Shown one piece after another: positions 1-7,416 of a DNA stretch of 18,976 bases. Position 1 is the stretch's first letter, and each line of letters begins with the position of its first letter. The notes below the pieces were generated by a model, which did no database searches, was not told the origin of the DNA, and was given only the letters and a program-made list of their open reading frames with translations. The position numbers and the translations under genes are program-made. Source of the stretch: Actinomycetota bacterium. Its GTDB lineage: Bacteria > Actinomycetota > Acidimicrobiia > Acidimicrobiales > Ilumatobacteraceae. The stretch is taken from NCBI GenBank assembly GCA_018882725.1, contig VERK01000016.1:1-18976 (forward strand). Direction: 5' to 3'.

Positions 1-113
1 GAGTGATCACCGCCGAAGACGGCCTCCTCTTCAGTTTCGGACCGCGCACCCCTAGCCTGATCGAGAGTCTTCGCCAGGAGATCGCCGCCGAAATGGAGAA
101 GGCCGTTCCGTGA
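1..113 (+). CDS. C-terminal fragment of ABC-transporter substrate-binding protein (HmuT-like), 5' end outside window
   Basis: The reading frame is open from base 3 to the TGA at 111-113 and gives about 36 residues, including LLFSFGPRTPSLIESL. The FGPRTP...L sequence followed by a charged helix is what the C-terminus of heme-binding HmuT-type periplasmic or lipid-anchored proteins looks like. These proteins capture heme (or a metal chelate) outside the membrane and hand it to a FecCD-type permease. The stop overlaps the GTG of the permease gene by 4 nt (GTGA), so the two are translationally coupled. Only the tail is visible, so the ligand (heme, siderophore or cobalamin) cannot be proven from this piece. 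The call leans on the tail motif and the two downstream genes. Confidence 0.6.
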   Translation, partial: VITAEDGLLFSFGPRTPSLIESLRQEIAAEMEKAVP

Positions 114-1159
114 ACAAGGAAGCCCGCGCGACAGTCGATCCGAAGATCGTCGGGCTCGTCCTTCTTCTGCTCCTCCTGACCACGATCGTGATCTCGGCGA
201 TCGTGGGTGCCTACGACGTGTCCCCCTCCGAGGTGGTCCGCACGATCCTTCGGCGAACCAATCTCATGGGAGGATCTCCGAGCGACCCGGTCGCCGACGA
301 GCTCATCTGGTACGTGCGCTTGCCGCGCATCGTTCTTGGCGTGCTGGTGGGGGCGTCACTCGCCACCGCCGGCGCCGTGATGCAAGGCGCCTTCGCCAAC
401 CCGTTGTCCGAACCCGGAATCGTCGGCGTGTCCTCGGGCGCCATGGCGGCAGCGGCACTACAGATCGTGACTGGCTTTGCACCTTTTGGCATCTGGACTC
501 TTCCGGTTGCCGCGTTCATCGGCGGACTCATCGCCGTGGCCGTCGTGTACTCGACCGCGCGCTTCGACGGTCGTACCGAAGTGCTCACTCTCATTCTGAT
601 GGGCGTGGCACTCAATGCGATAGCCGGTGCCTTCATCGGATTGCTCGCCTACGTGGCCGACGACTCGTCGTTGCGCTCACTCACGTCATGGACACTCGGC
701 TCGCTGTCGCAGTCCACGTGGGAAAAGGTCTGCATCGTCGCGCCCACCGCCGCGATCGGAATCATCGGCGCCATTTGCCTCAGCCGTACCCTCGATCTTC
801 TCTCGCTCGGCGATCGTGCGGCGCGCCACGTGGGTGTGAACGTCGAGCGTGCGCGCATCCAGGTCTTGCTCGTCGTCGCGATCCTCGCTGGTTCGGCCGT
901 TGCCGTATCGGGCATCGTTCTGTTCGTTGGGTTGTTGGTTCCGCACGTCGTTCGTCTGTTCGTGGGTCCTCGCCACAAGTACGTACTGCCGCTCTCGGTG
1001 CTCTTCGGTTCGGTTGTGGTGGCTCTGTCCGATGTGCTCGCTCGCAACATCGTCGAGCCGTCGGAATTGCCCTTGGGGGTCCTCACGTCGATCATCGGCG
1101 CGCCGGTATTCATCTGGCAGTTGCGCCGCCTGCGCTCTCGTCAGGGTGGCTGGGCATGA
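110..1159 (+). CDS. hmuU: FecCD-family ABC transporter permease, heme type (HmuU-like)
   Basis: This 349-residue polytopic membrane protein has the FecCD/BtuC family size and about ten hydrophobic segments. LPRIVLGVLVGASLATAGAV followed by MQGAFANPLSEPG and IVGVSSGA (residues 71-111) is the family's most conserved block. It would form a homodimeric channel that passes heme or an iron chelate from the binding protein into the cytoplasm, driven by the ATPase encoded next. The GTG start at 110 overlaps the upstream stop, and a purine-rich GGAGAAGG lies just before it. The ATG of the ATPase overlaps this gene's TGA (ATGA at 1156-1159). The permease family is certain. Heme as substrate is inferred from the binding-protein tail and gene order, and siderophores or cobalamin remain possible. 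Confidence 0.85.
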   Translation: MNKEARATVDPKIVGLVLLLLLLTTIVISAIVGAYDVSPSEVVRTILRRTNLMGGSPSDPVADELIWYVRLPRIVLGVLVGASLATAGAVMQGAFANPLSEPGIVGVSSGAMAAAALQIVTGFAPFGIWTLPVAAFIGGLIAVAVVYSTARFDGRTEVLTLILMGVALNAIAGAFIGLLAYVADDSSLRSLTSWTLGSLSQSTWEKVCIVAPTAAIGIIGAICLSRTLDLLSLGDRAARHVGVNVERARIQVLLVVAILAGSAVAVSGIVLFVGLLVPHVVRLFVGPRHKYVLPLSVLFGSVVVALSDVLARNIVEPSELPLGVLTSIIGAPVFIWQLRRLRSRQGGWA

Positions 1160-1947
1160 GCACCATCACCGCGCAGAACGCCAGCCTCGAACGCGAAGGT
1201 GCCGTGCTGTGCTCCGGAGTCACCTGCTCGTTCTCCAGCGGCGAGCTCGTGGCTGTTGTCGGGCCTAACGGTGCCGGCAAGTCGAGCCTGCTCGCATTGT
1301 TGGCCGGTGACGTCGAACCCGCTAGTGGATCCGTCAATCTCGACGGACGGTCGATGCGCGACTTCGCCCCGGTCGACCTGGCCCGTCAACGCGCCGTTCT
1401 CACTCAGACGAATGTGGTCGCGTTCCCGTTCTCGGTTCGAGAAGTCGTCTCGATGGGTCGCTTCGCCTGGAAGTCACGCGAGAGTGCAGTCGACGACACC
1501 GCAGTCGTGAACGCAGCGTTGGAAGCCACCGACATCGCGCACCTTGCGCAGCGGCGTATCACCACTCTGTCGGGAGGTGAGATCGCTCGTGTTGCTCTGG
1601 CCCGTGTTCTGGCTCAGGACACCAAGGTCATCCTTCTCGATGAACCGACCGCCTCACTCGACATCAAGCACCAGGAGATGGTGCTCGAGTTGCTACGACA
1701 CAAGGCTTCCAACGGAACGTTGGTGATCATCGTCGTTCACGATCTCGAAGCCGCTGCATCCATTGCCGATCGTCTTCTCGTGATGGTCAACGGTCACATC
1801 GTCGCCGACGGTTCGCCGCATCAGGTTCTGTCATCAGCACTTCTGTCCGAGGTGTACGACTACCCCATCGATGTCGCAACGAGTTCTCTGACTGGACAGT
1901 TGGAGATCCGTCCGAAACGATCGTCTTCCACCAAGAAACAACCGTGA
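1156..1947 (+). CDS. hmuV: ABC transporter ATP-binding protein, heme type (HmuV-like)
   Basis: The 263-residue nucleotide-binding subunit has Walker A GPNGAGKS (36-43), a Q-loop glutamine near 84, ABC signature LSGGE (138-142), Walker B VILLDE (158-163) and the switch histidine H195 in VVHDLEAA. It hydrolyses ATP at the inner face of the membrane to power the adjacent permease. The ATG at 1156 overlaps the permease stop by 4 nt, and this start is chosen over an in-frame extension to 688 that would run through the permease gene. QTNVVAFPFSVREVVSMGR resembles the segment seen in heme and siderophore importer ATPases. The C-terminus is a short basic Ser/Lys tail of no known role. Start and family are very secure; substrate is inferred from context. 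Confidence 0.88.
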   Translation: MSTITAQNASLEREGAVLCSGVTCSFSSGELVAVVGPNGAGKSSLLALLAGDVEPASGSVNLDGRSMRDFAPVDLARQRAVLTQTNVVAFPFSVREVVSMGRFAWKSRESAVDDTAVVNAALEATDIAHLAQRRITTLSGGEIARVALARVLAQDTKVILLDEPTASLDIKHQEMVLELLRHKASNGTLVIIVVHDLEAAASIADRLLVMVNGHIVADGSPHQVLSSALLSEVYDYPIDVATSSLTGQLEIRPKRSSSTKKQP

Positions 1948-1966
1948 ACTCGTAAAGGACTTCGTG

Positions 1967-2590
1967 ATGCTTCCCTCGGCTCACCGCGTCATTCGCACCG
2001 CACTGATCTCCGCCACCGTCCTTGTCCTCGCCTCGTGCGGCGGATCGTCCGACGACTCCACCGCATCAGTTGCCCCCGACACCTCAGTCGCCGAGAGCAC
2101 TTCGATGGCAACCACAACCGCTGCACCCACGACGACTGCTGCTCCCGCCGGAGCATCGGTCGAGATCGTCGAGGGCACGTCGTTCGCAGCGGCCGGAGGT
2201 CTGGTGAACGTGACGGTGAACGGCACCGGATTCACCGACCTGGCCCTCGGAAACCGTCCCCCGCTCGATGGTCTTCCGACTGGCGTGTACGTCGTGTTCG
2301 GCTGGTTCGACGAGAACTGGAAGCCCTCGGCCGGTGTCGGAACCGACGCTCGTCGTTTCGTCTTCGAAACTCAGTCGTGGGCCATGCCCGACGAATCGCG
2401 TGCCGTTCTCGATCCGACCAACCAACTCGAGAACGTCTACACCCTCAGCCCCGACGGCGACTTCTCGGTGACCATTCCCGTCGATTGCTCACTCGCCGGC
2501 ACCGGGACGATGGCCATCGCCGTGTATCCGGCCAGCGGAGCCATCCAAGCCGACCACGAGTTCTTGATTCCGATCACCTGCACGGCCTGA
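1967..2590 (+). CDS. Secreted lipoprotein with predicted beta-sandwich domain, heme-operon associated
   Basis: The 207-residue product begins with a lipoprotein signal (VLVLASCGG, lipidated C24), then a Ser/Thr/Ala linker (TTTAAPTTTAAPAG) and a domain of about 150 residues rich in beta-type sequence. The pattern TVNGTGFTD...GVYVVFGW...KPSAGV...LSPDGDFSVTIPV resembles the Ig/neocarzinostatin-like domains found with HtaA-type heme proteins in actinobacteria. That resemblance is from memory and not confirmed. Two late cysteines (in PVDCS and ITCTA) could form a disulfide. It follows the ATPase by about 19 nt with an AAGGA ribosome site at 1954-1958. That site fits the ATG at 1967 better than the GTG at 1964. 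It probably sits outside the membrane and serves the importer, perhaps as an accessory heme-binding protein; this is inference. Confidence 0.6.
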   Translation: MLPSAHRVIRTALISATVLVLASCGGSSDDSTASVAPDTSVAESTSMATTTAAPTTTAAPAGASVEIVEGTSFAAAGGLVNVTVNGTGFTDLALGNRPPLDGLPTGVYVVFGWFDENWKPSAGVGTDARRFVFETQSWAMPDESRAVLDPTNQLENVYTLSPDGDFSVTIPVDCSLAGTGTMAIAVYPASGAIQADHEFLIPITCTA

Positions 2591-2605
2591 GTCGGCCAAC
2601 GGGCT

Positions 2606-3673
2606 TCAGAAGGCGTCTGGCCCGCCCAGGGCCAACTCGATCGCGGCCGCCATTTGCGGGGCGCGGTAACGAGAGAACTGATCCGAAACGTGGTTGTAAT
2701 CGCGATAGACGATTCGACCGTTGATCAGAACCGGACACACGTCCGCAGTACAGAACCAATCGACCGGATTCACGAACGTCGCCCCATGCTCGGCGGCAAC
2801 TCGTTCGAACATCTCGATCTTTTTCGGGAACTCGGCGGCTGAACGCGCGTTCGCGCACTTCGAGACATCCGATCGATTGGCGCGAATACACGGTGGAATA
2901 TCGGCACCATTCGTCTTGGGCGTTTCACCGACGATCAACACCTTGGTCCCTGGCCCGGCGATGTTCTGAATGGATCGGCCCAACCCGGCCCTCCACCCTT
3001 CCAAGCCACCGCCGTTGGTCTGCTTGTAGCGCGTGAGCATCGGATAGATCACGAGGTCGGGCGCGAGTTCACGAATCGCCTCCCAACCGTTGCGTCGGAA
3101 TTCGTTGCACTGCGGGTACTCGAGTTCGGCACCATCACGCGCACCGTCTTCGCGCCGAAACGTGGTCACGTCGGCCGCCGGACACGACGTCTTCGTCATC
3201 GAGATCAACTTCCACCGATTCGTACGTGCGGCCACTTCGAGGGCCCCGAACCATTGGGCGGCGTGACTGTCACCCGTGAACACGATCACCGTGTCACTCG
3301 TCAGATCGCCGAACTCGCAGAAGGTCGGGGTCACCGCGCCCACACCGGCATGACATCCCATGTCGTACAGCGCCGGCTCGGAGTAAGCCGCCCCGCCCAA
3401 CGGCACGCCGTCCGGAACTGGTCCGAGCAAAGCCGCCTCAGCCACGTCGTCGAACAGCCCCGTGAGTTGGATCGGCACGGTGGTGGTCGTGGTCGGGGCG
3501 CCGGTCGTCGTGGTCGGGGCTGCCGTGGTGGTCACCTCGTTCACGAGCGCGGTCGTCGGCGTGGTGCTGGCTGGCTCGGTCTGCGCGGCCGATCGGCTGG
3601 CCTCGGGTGAACCGCACGCCGAGGTGGCCGCCAGTGCCACCGCCACACCGAGAGGGAGCCAGCGCCTGATCAC
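2606..3673 (-). CDS. SGNH-domain lipoprotein (acyltransferase-associated SGNH hydrolase type)
   Basis: The 355-residue product starts with a signal peptide ending in ATSAC (C20), then a long Thr/Pro linker (TTTAAPTTTTGAPTTTTTVP), then an SGNH hydrolase domain. Block I is GDSHAAQW with the nucleophile near S136. The acid/base pair is in YRDYNHVSDQFSRY (about D325 and H328). The N-x-x-G-like and Cys-rich parts match the SGNH domain usually fused behind acyltransferase-3 (OafA-type) membrane proteins. Here it stands alone, so it may be a carbohydrate or cell-wall O-acetyl esterase or transferase acting at the outer face. The GTG at 3673 is preferred over a start at 3742 because TACGGT-6 nt-GTG matches the leaderless promoter pattern, and the longer version would place the signal peptide internally. 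It is convergent with the gene before it. Confidence 0.7.
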   Translation of the reverse strand: MIRRWLPLGVAVALAATSACGSPEASRSAAQTEPASTTPTTALVNEVTTTAAPTTTTGAPTTTTTVPIQLTGLFDDVAEAALLGPVPDGVPLGGAAYSEPALYDMGCHAGVGAVTPTFCEFGDLTSDTVIVFTGDSHAAQWFGALEVAARTNRWKLISMTKTSCPAADVTTFRREDGARDGAELEYPQCNEFRRNGWEAIRELAPDLVIYPMLTRYKQTNGGGLEGWRAGLGRSIQNIAGPGTKVLIVGETPKTNGADIPPCIRANRSDVSKCANARSAAEFPKKIEMFERVAAEHGATFVNPVDWFCTADVCPVLINGRIVYRDYNHVSDQFSRYRAPQMAAAIELALGGPDAF

Positions 3674-3679
3674 ACCCTC

Positions 3680-3685
3680 ACCGTA
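3680..3685 (-). promoter_or_regulatory. -10 hexamer TACGGT for near-leaderless transcript of SGNH lipoprotein
   Basis: Reading the minus strand, TACGGT is followed by six bases (GAGGGT) and then the GTG at 3673. This is the spacing at which transcription would begin on the start codon itself. The 15-base block TACGGTGAGGGTGTG nearly matches the one before dcd (TACGGTGACGGCGTG). It decides the start codon for this gene. Confidence 0.5.
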
Positions 3686-3748
3686 CCGATGTTCCCCCTG
3701 CTCAGGGACTGTTTCCCGGTCCGATCGCAACACAATCGTCATACTCGT

Positions 3749-3754
3749 TAGCCT
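3749..3754 (+). promoter_or_regulatory. -10 hexamer TAGCCT for NlpC/P60 gene
   Basis: TAGCCT fits TANNNT and ends nine bases before the ATG at 3764. No Shine-Dalgarno sequence lies between them, so the transcript would have a leader of only a base or two. The divergent SGNH promoter lies about 65 bp away. Confidence 0.45.
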
Positions 3755-3763
3755 CGACTCGCG

Positions 3764-4867
3764 ATGGCCCGCGCCACTTCCTCACTGCGCCGGCAGTTCC
3801 TGGTCGCCACCGTGGTGGCCGGACTTCTGACCGGACTCCCCGGAGTTCTTCTTCCGGCCGCCCAGGCGGGTTCCGTCGAGGACGCCCGGCGCAAGGTTCA
3901 ACGCGTGGCCGACGCACTCGAGGCCGCCGAGGACGAAGTCGCCATCTTGTCCGAAGACCTCGTCACGGCGCAGAACGACCGCGACACCCTCGAGATCGAG
4001 ATTGTGGCCACCGAAGGGGAGATCGCCAACAAGCAGGCCGAGCTCGACGGCGTGCAGGCGCAGATGTCGGAGGTCGCGGTGCAGTCGTTCATCGGCGGCG
4101 GTCGTGGCGGGAGTATCACCAATCTCCTCTCACCTGGGGTCGGCCCGAACGAATCGGTCCAGAAGCAGACCCTCACCGAGATGGCGCTCAACGCCGGGTT
4201 CATCAGCACCGACGAACTCGATGCACTGGTGACCGACCTCGAAAATCTGCAGAAGAAACTCGGGCGTCAGCGTGATCGTGCGGCCGAATTGGCCACGCAG
4301 ATCGAGAAGAAGAAGGCGGCCGCCGAAGACAAGATCGAGAAGTACACGGCGCTGAAGACGAAGGCCGAGCGCGAACTCGGGCAGGCGTTGCGGGCCGAGC
4401 AGCAGCGACGCGCCGAGGCGGCCGCTCGGGCCGCTCGCAGCCAGGCCGGATCGTTCACCGCGCGGCGTGGTGACGGAACACTCGTGTTCGACCGATCGTC
4501 CATCCCGCCCGCGAGTTCTCGTGCACAGATTGCGATCGCGGCCGCTCGCAGCCAAGTCGGTGTTCCGTACATCGCGTACAAAGCAATCGAAGGAGTCGGC
4601 TTCGACTGTTCCGGACTCACGATGTGGGCCTGGGCTCAAGCTGGTGTGTCACTGCCCCATCAGTCGCGACGCCAAGCCAACAGCACCCCTCGGATCCCGA
4701 TCGAGTACATCGAGCCCGGCGACCTCGTGTACTTCCACAACCCGATCTCGCACGTGGGCATCTACATCGGTAACGGCATGATGATCGATGCGCCAGCCAC
4801 GGGCAAGGACGTACGCATCGCGCCTGTGCGATTCGATCGCGTCGTCGCAGTGACTCGTCCGGGCTGA
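3764..4867 (+). CDS. Secreted coiled-coil NlpC/P60 peptidoglycan endopeptidase (RipA/CwlO-like)
   Basis: The 367-residue product has a Sec signal peptide with likely cleavage near PAAQA-GS (36). A long coiled coil follows (about 38-225, rich in E/K/A/R heptads, e.g. QIEKKKAAAEDKIEKY). The C-terminal NlpC/P60 domain spans about 256-367. Catalytic Cys282 lies in FDCSGL and His330 in SHVGIYIG. The usual third position, often His, is Asp342 in MIDAP, which is also common in the family. Such enzymes cut D-Glu/meso-DAP bonds in peptidoglycan stems during cell separation, and the coiled coil often binds an FtsEX-type activator. It is transcribed away from the SGNH lipoprotein, and both act at the cell wall. 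The ATG start is supported by the upstream TANNNT hexamer and the signal peptide. Confidence 0.85.
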   Translation: MARATSSLRRQFLVATVVAGLLTGLPGVLLPAAQAGSVEDARRKVQRVADALEAAEDEVAILSEDLVTAQNDRDTLEIEIVATEGEIANKQAELDGVQAQMSEVAVQSFIGGGRGGSITNLLSPGVGPNESVQKQTLTEMALNAGFISTDELDALVTDLENLQKKLGRQRDRAAELATQIEKKKAAAEDKIEKYTALKTKAERELGQALRAEQQRRAEAAARAARSQAGSFTARRGDGTLVFDRSSIPPASSRAQIAIAAARSQVGVPYIAYKAIEGVGFDCSGLTMWAWAQAGVSLPHQSRRQANSTPRIPIEYIEPGDLVYFHNPISHVGIYIGNGMMIDAPATGKDVRIAPVRFDRVVAVTRPG

Positions 4868-4886
4868 TCGACTTTCCGTCTCTCCC

Positions 4887-6773
4887 TCACCGGCTCACGA
4901 CTGGTGGCACGGGCAGCCCCACCACGGCATAGGCATCGGCTTCATCGAGAGTCTCCCGGGCCAACAACTCGCTGGCGAGGCGATCCAACAATGCGCGGTT
5001 GGCGCGGAGAATCTCCGTTGCTCGCCGATGACAATCGTCGACGATCGATCTGATCTCCGTGTCCACGAGTTGACGGGTCGACTCCGATGGCGCGAGACCA
5101 TCACCTGTCATGAAGCCGAAGTCGTACTCGGGTTCGGGCAGCACACTCACCGGACCGACCGCATGAGACATTCCCCACCGGCCAACCATCTGGCGTGCGA
5201 TCGACGTCACCTGCTCGAGATCGACTTCCGCACCCGACGTGAGATCACCGAAGACGATCTCTTCGGCAACACGTCCACCCAAGGCACCGATGATTCGCCC
5301 GCGAAGGTACGACTCACTCAGGCCGTACCGATCTGTAGCCGGACTTTGGAAGGTCACACCAAGCGCGCGCCCGCGCGGAATGATCGAGACCTTGCGCACC
5401 GGGTCGGCACCCTCTTGCAACATCCCCAACAATGCATGACCTGACTCGTGGTAAGCGGTTCGACGCCGATCGTCTTCGGTCAACATGATCTTGCGTTCGG
5501 CACCGAGGACGATGCGCTCCAGAGCATCAGTGAAGTCGGCGGCGGTCACGTGCACGTGTTCGCGACGTGCCGCCATCAATGCCGCTTCGTTCACGAGATT
5601 CGCCAGATCAGCACCCACCATTCCCGGGGTCGACGCGGCGATGTCGTCCAGCCGCACGTCGTCCGACAAGGGCACAGCTTTGGTGTGAACCGCGATGATG
5701 GCGGCGCGACCAGCCAGATCGGGAGGGTTGAGCACGATTCGCCGATCGAAACGGCCCGGCCGCAGTAATGCAGGATCGAGGACATCGGGACGATTGGTCG
5801 CGGCCAGGACGATCACGCCCTCGTTCGCCGAGAAGCCATCCATCTCGGTGAGGATCTGATTCAGGGTCTGCTCGCGTTCGTCCACACCACCGAAGCTGAC
5901 TCCCGCACCTCGCGCACGTCCGATGGCATCAAGTTCATCGATGAAGACGATGGAGGGGGCCACCGCCTTGGCTTGATCGAACAGGTCGCGCACACGACTG
6001 GCCCCCACGCCCACGATCATCTCGATGAACTCGGCGGCCGAAACCGAGAAGAACGGAACTTCGGCCTCGCCGGCAACGGCTCGCGCCAACAACGTCTTCC
6101 CCGTTCCGGGTGGACCCATGAGAAGGACGCCACGAGGAGCGCGTGCGCCGAGCGCGAGGTAGCGAGCGGGCGAGCGAAGAAAGTCGACGATCTCCACGAG
6201 TTCACCTTTTGCTTCGTCGATTCCGGCCACATCGGCGAAGGTGACTCGCTTCGCGTGTGGATCGCCCTTGAGCGCACGCGACTTGCCCATCGATGCGATG
6301 CCACCGATGGCCCCGGTCGCTCGTCGCATCAACCACAGATAGCCGAAGACGATCAGCAGAGCCGGTCCGAAGTTCACCAAGATCACCAGAGGCCAGCTCG
6401 TCCCCTTCGACGGCGCCTCAGCATCGACAAGCGCACCCTTCGTCAGGAGATCACCGATCACGTCGTCATTGGCGAAAACGGGCCGCTCGGTTCGAAAGAC
6501 CCGGACCGGATCACTTCGGCCGGGGAGATCGGCGACCGCTACACGAAAGGAACCCTTGATCGTCTGGTCCTCGATCGACACGCTCTCGATGTTGTCGTTC
6601 GCCACTTGTTGCACGAATTCGGAATACGACACGTCGACCCAACCGTCTCGCTCGGAGAAGAGCGAAACGATCAGCAAGTTGACCGCCAGCGCGGCCAGGA
6701 GAACCCATGCGAAGCGACGCCAACCGAACGTCGATCGGCCGGTGGTCTCCGGCCCAGTCGGTTGGTCGGCCAC
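4887..6773 (-). CDS. ftsH: ATP-dependent zinc metalloprotease FtsH (variant pore loop)
   Basis: The 628-residue membrane AAA+ protease has two transmembrane helices (about 19-40 and 127-149) around an extracytoplasmic segment. Walker A is GPPGTGKT (220-227), Walker B IVFIDE (275-280) and the second region of homology [20 protein letters not shown] (325-344). The zinc site is HESGH (442-446) with third ligand D518 in GAEVDLE. It unfolds and degrades membrane and some soluble proteins. Two positions differ from classical FtsH: the pore loop reads EMIVG instead of EMFVG, and the usual N-D at the third zinc ligand is V-D. It may be a second, specialised FtsH, which cannot be judged from one window. 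The GTG start lies 3 nt after the hemerythrin stop without a clear ribosome site, so it is translationally coupled to that gene. Confidence 0.93.
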   Translation of the reverse strand: MADQPTGPETTGRSTFGWRRFAWVLLAALAVNLLIVSLFSERDGWVDVSYSEFVQQVANDNIESVSIEDQTIKGSFRVAVADLPGRSDPVRVFRTERPVFANDDVIGDLLTKGALVDAEAPSKGTSWPLVILVNFGPALLIVFGYLWLMRRATGAIGGIASMGKSRALKGDPHAKRVTFADVAGIDEAKGELVEIVDFLRSPARYLALGARAPRGVLLMGPPGTGKTLLARAVAGEAEVPFFSVSAAEFIEMIVGVGASRVRDLFDQAKAVAPSIVFIDELDAIGRARGAGVSFGGVDEREQTLNQILTEMDGFSANEGVIVLAATNRPDVLDPALLRPGRFDRRIVLNPPDLAGRAAIIAVHTKAVPLSDDVRLDDIAASTPGMVGADLANLVNEAALMAARREHVHVTAADFTDALERIVLGAERKIMLTEDDRRRTAYHESGHALLGMLQEGADPVRKVSIIPRGRALGVTFQSPATDRYGLSESYLRGRIIGALGGRVAEEIVFGDLTSGAEVDLEQVTSIARQMVGRWGMSHAVGPVSVLPEPEYDFGFMTGDGLAPSESTRQLVDTEIRSIVDDCHRRATEILRANRALLDRLASELLARETLDEADAYAVVGLPVPPVVSR

Positions 6774-6776
6774 GAC

Positions 6777-7274
6777 TCAGTGGTGGTGTTCGGCGGTCAC
6801 CACGAGATCACGACTCATCGAGCCGATCTCCGACTCGGACAATCGAGCCTCGAGGAGAGGAACCACCAAATCTTCCTCTTTGGCGAGGTGTTGCGAGATC
6901 GTCGCCGCCAGCGCCAACACGACGTGCCTCACATCATGTGTGGTTCGATTCGTCATGAGTGGCTCCCACGACATTTCGGCGATCATCCGATCGAGTTGTC
7001 GCGTCAGGCGAAGAATCTCTTCGTGATCGCGCTTGAGGAGGGCAGTCGCGAGGTTGGCTCGCTCGATCCGATCGACGACCGGGTACATGATTTCACGTCG
7101 CGCCGAGAGGTACGGGCTGAGCTGCATCCGGATGAAGTTGGAGACGTCGCGAAGGTTCTGAACGGCTTCCACGTGTTCGACGGTGTCGAGGGTTTCAGCC
7201 ACGTGACGCATGGCTTTGAGGTGCGGCAACATGCCGCGCTGGGTCTCGTGAATCGGTTGGGCCAGGCTCTGCAT
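6777..7274 (-). CDS. Hemerythrin-like four-helix protein, ligand set partly altered
   Basis: The 165-residue, helix-rich cytoplasmic protein shows hemerythrin-HHE features: LPHLKAM (H18), LKRDHEEIL (H84) and QHLAKEEDLVVPLL (H129, E133). The second helix normally carries H-x-x-x-E, but here it is PYLSARREIMYPVVD, with Tyr55 where the His is expected and E61 retained. The C-terminus ends in HHH. Hemerythrin domains bind a di-iron centre and sense or carry O2 or NO. With a changed ligand the centre may be altered or absent. A strong AAGGAG six bases before the ATG fixes the start. It is directly followed by ftsH and divergent from the cyclase gene. A role in controlling protease use under oxygen or iron stress is inference only. 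Confidence 0.7.
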   Translation of the reverse strand: MQSLAQPIHETQRGMLPHLKAMRHVAETLDTVEHVEAVQNLRDVSNFIRMQLSPYLSARREIMYPVVDRIERANLATALLKRDHEEILRLTRQLDRMIAEMSWEPLMTNRTTHDVRHVVLALAATISQHLAKEEDLVVPLLEARLSESEIGSMSRDLVVTAEHHH

Positions 7275-7404
7275 CGACGACTCCTTCTCTCGATGTCACC
7301 TCGAGAACAGAGCTGGAACGGTAGATACGGCGACCGATTCACGCAGTCGGCAAATGTCCCGATCGGTCCGTCGAGGCCCGGCACGCGGTCAGTCAGGACC
7401 GGTC

Positions 7405-7410
7405 TAAGGT
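7405..7410 (+). promoter_or_regulatory. -10 hexamer TAAGGT for leaderless adenylate cyclase transcript
   Basis: TAAGGT is followed by TGAAAC and then the GTG at 7417. A six-base gap puts the transcription start on the start codon, and no ribosome site is present. The surrounding 142-bp divergent region (7275-7416) also has to hold the hemerythrin promoter on the other strand, where a TACCGT or TATCTA hexamer near 7320-7330 is possible but uncertain. Confidence 0.5.
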
Positions 7411-7416
7411 TGAAAC

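Noticed and set aside
688..1155. N-terminal extension of the ATPase gene inside hmuU
   Set aside because: It is Arg-rich out-of-frame translation of the permease gene. The ATGA overlap at 1156 gives a standard ABC ATPase N-terminus.
2584..2634. Rho-independent terminator between the convergent hmu lipoprotein and SGNH genes
   Set aside because: Only a 4-bp GGCC stem spans the 15-bp gap. A better TGGCCC/GGGCCA stem lies within the SGNH coding region, and no T-run is present.
3475..3545. GGTGGTCGTGGTC-type low-complexity repeat
   Set aside because: It encodes the Thr/Pro linker of the SGNH lipoprotein on the minus strand, a normal feature of secreted actinobacterial proteins.
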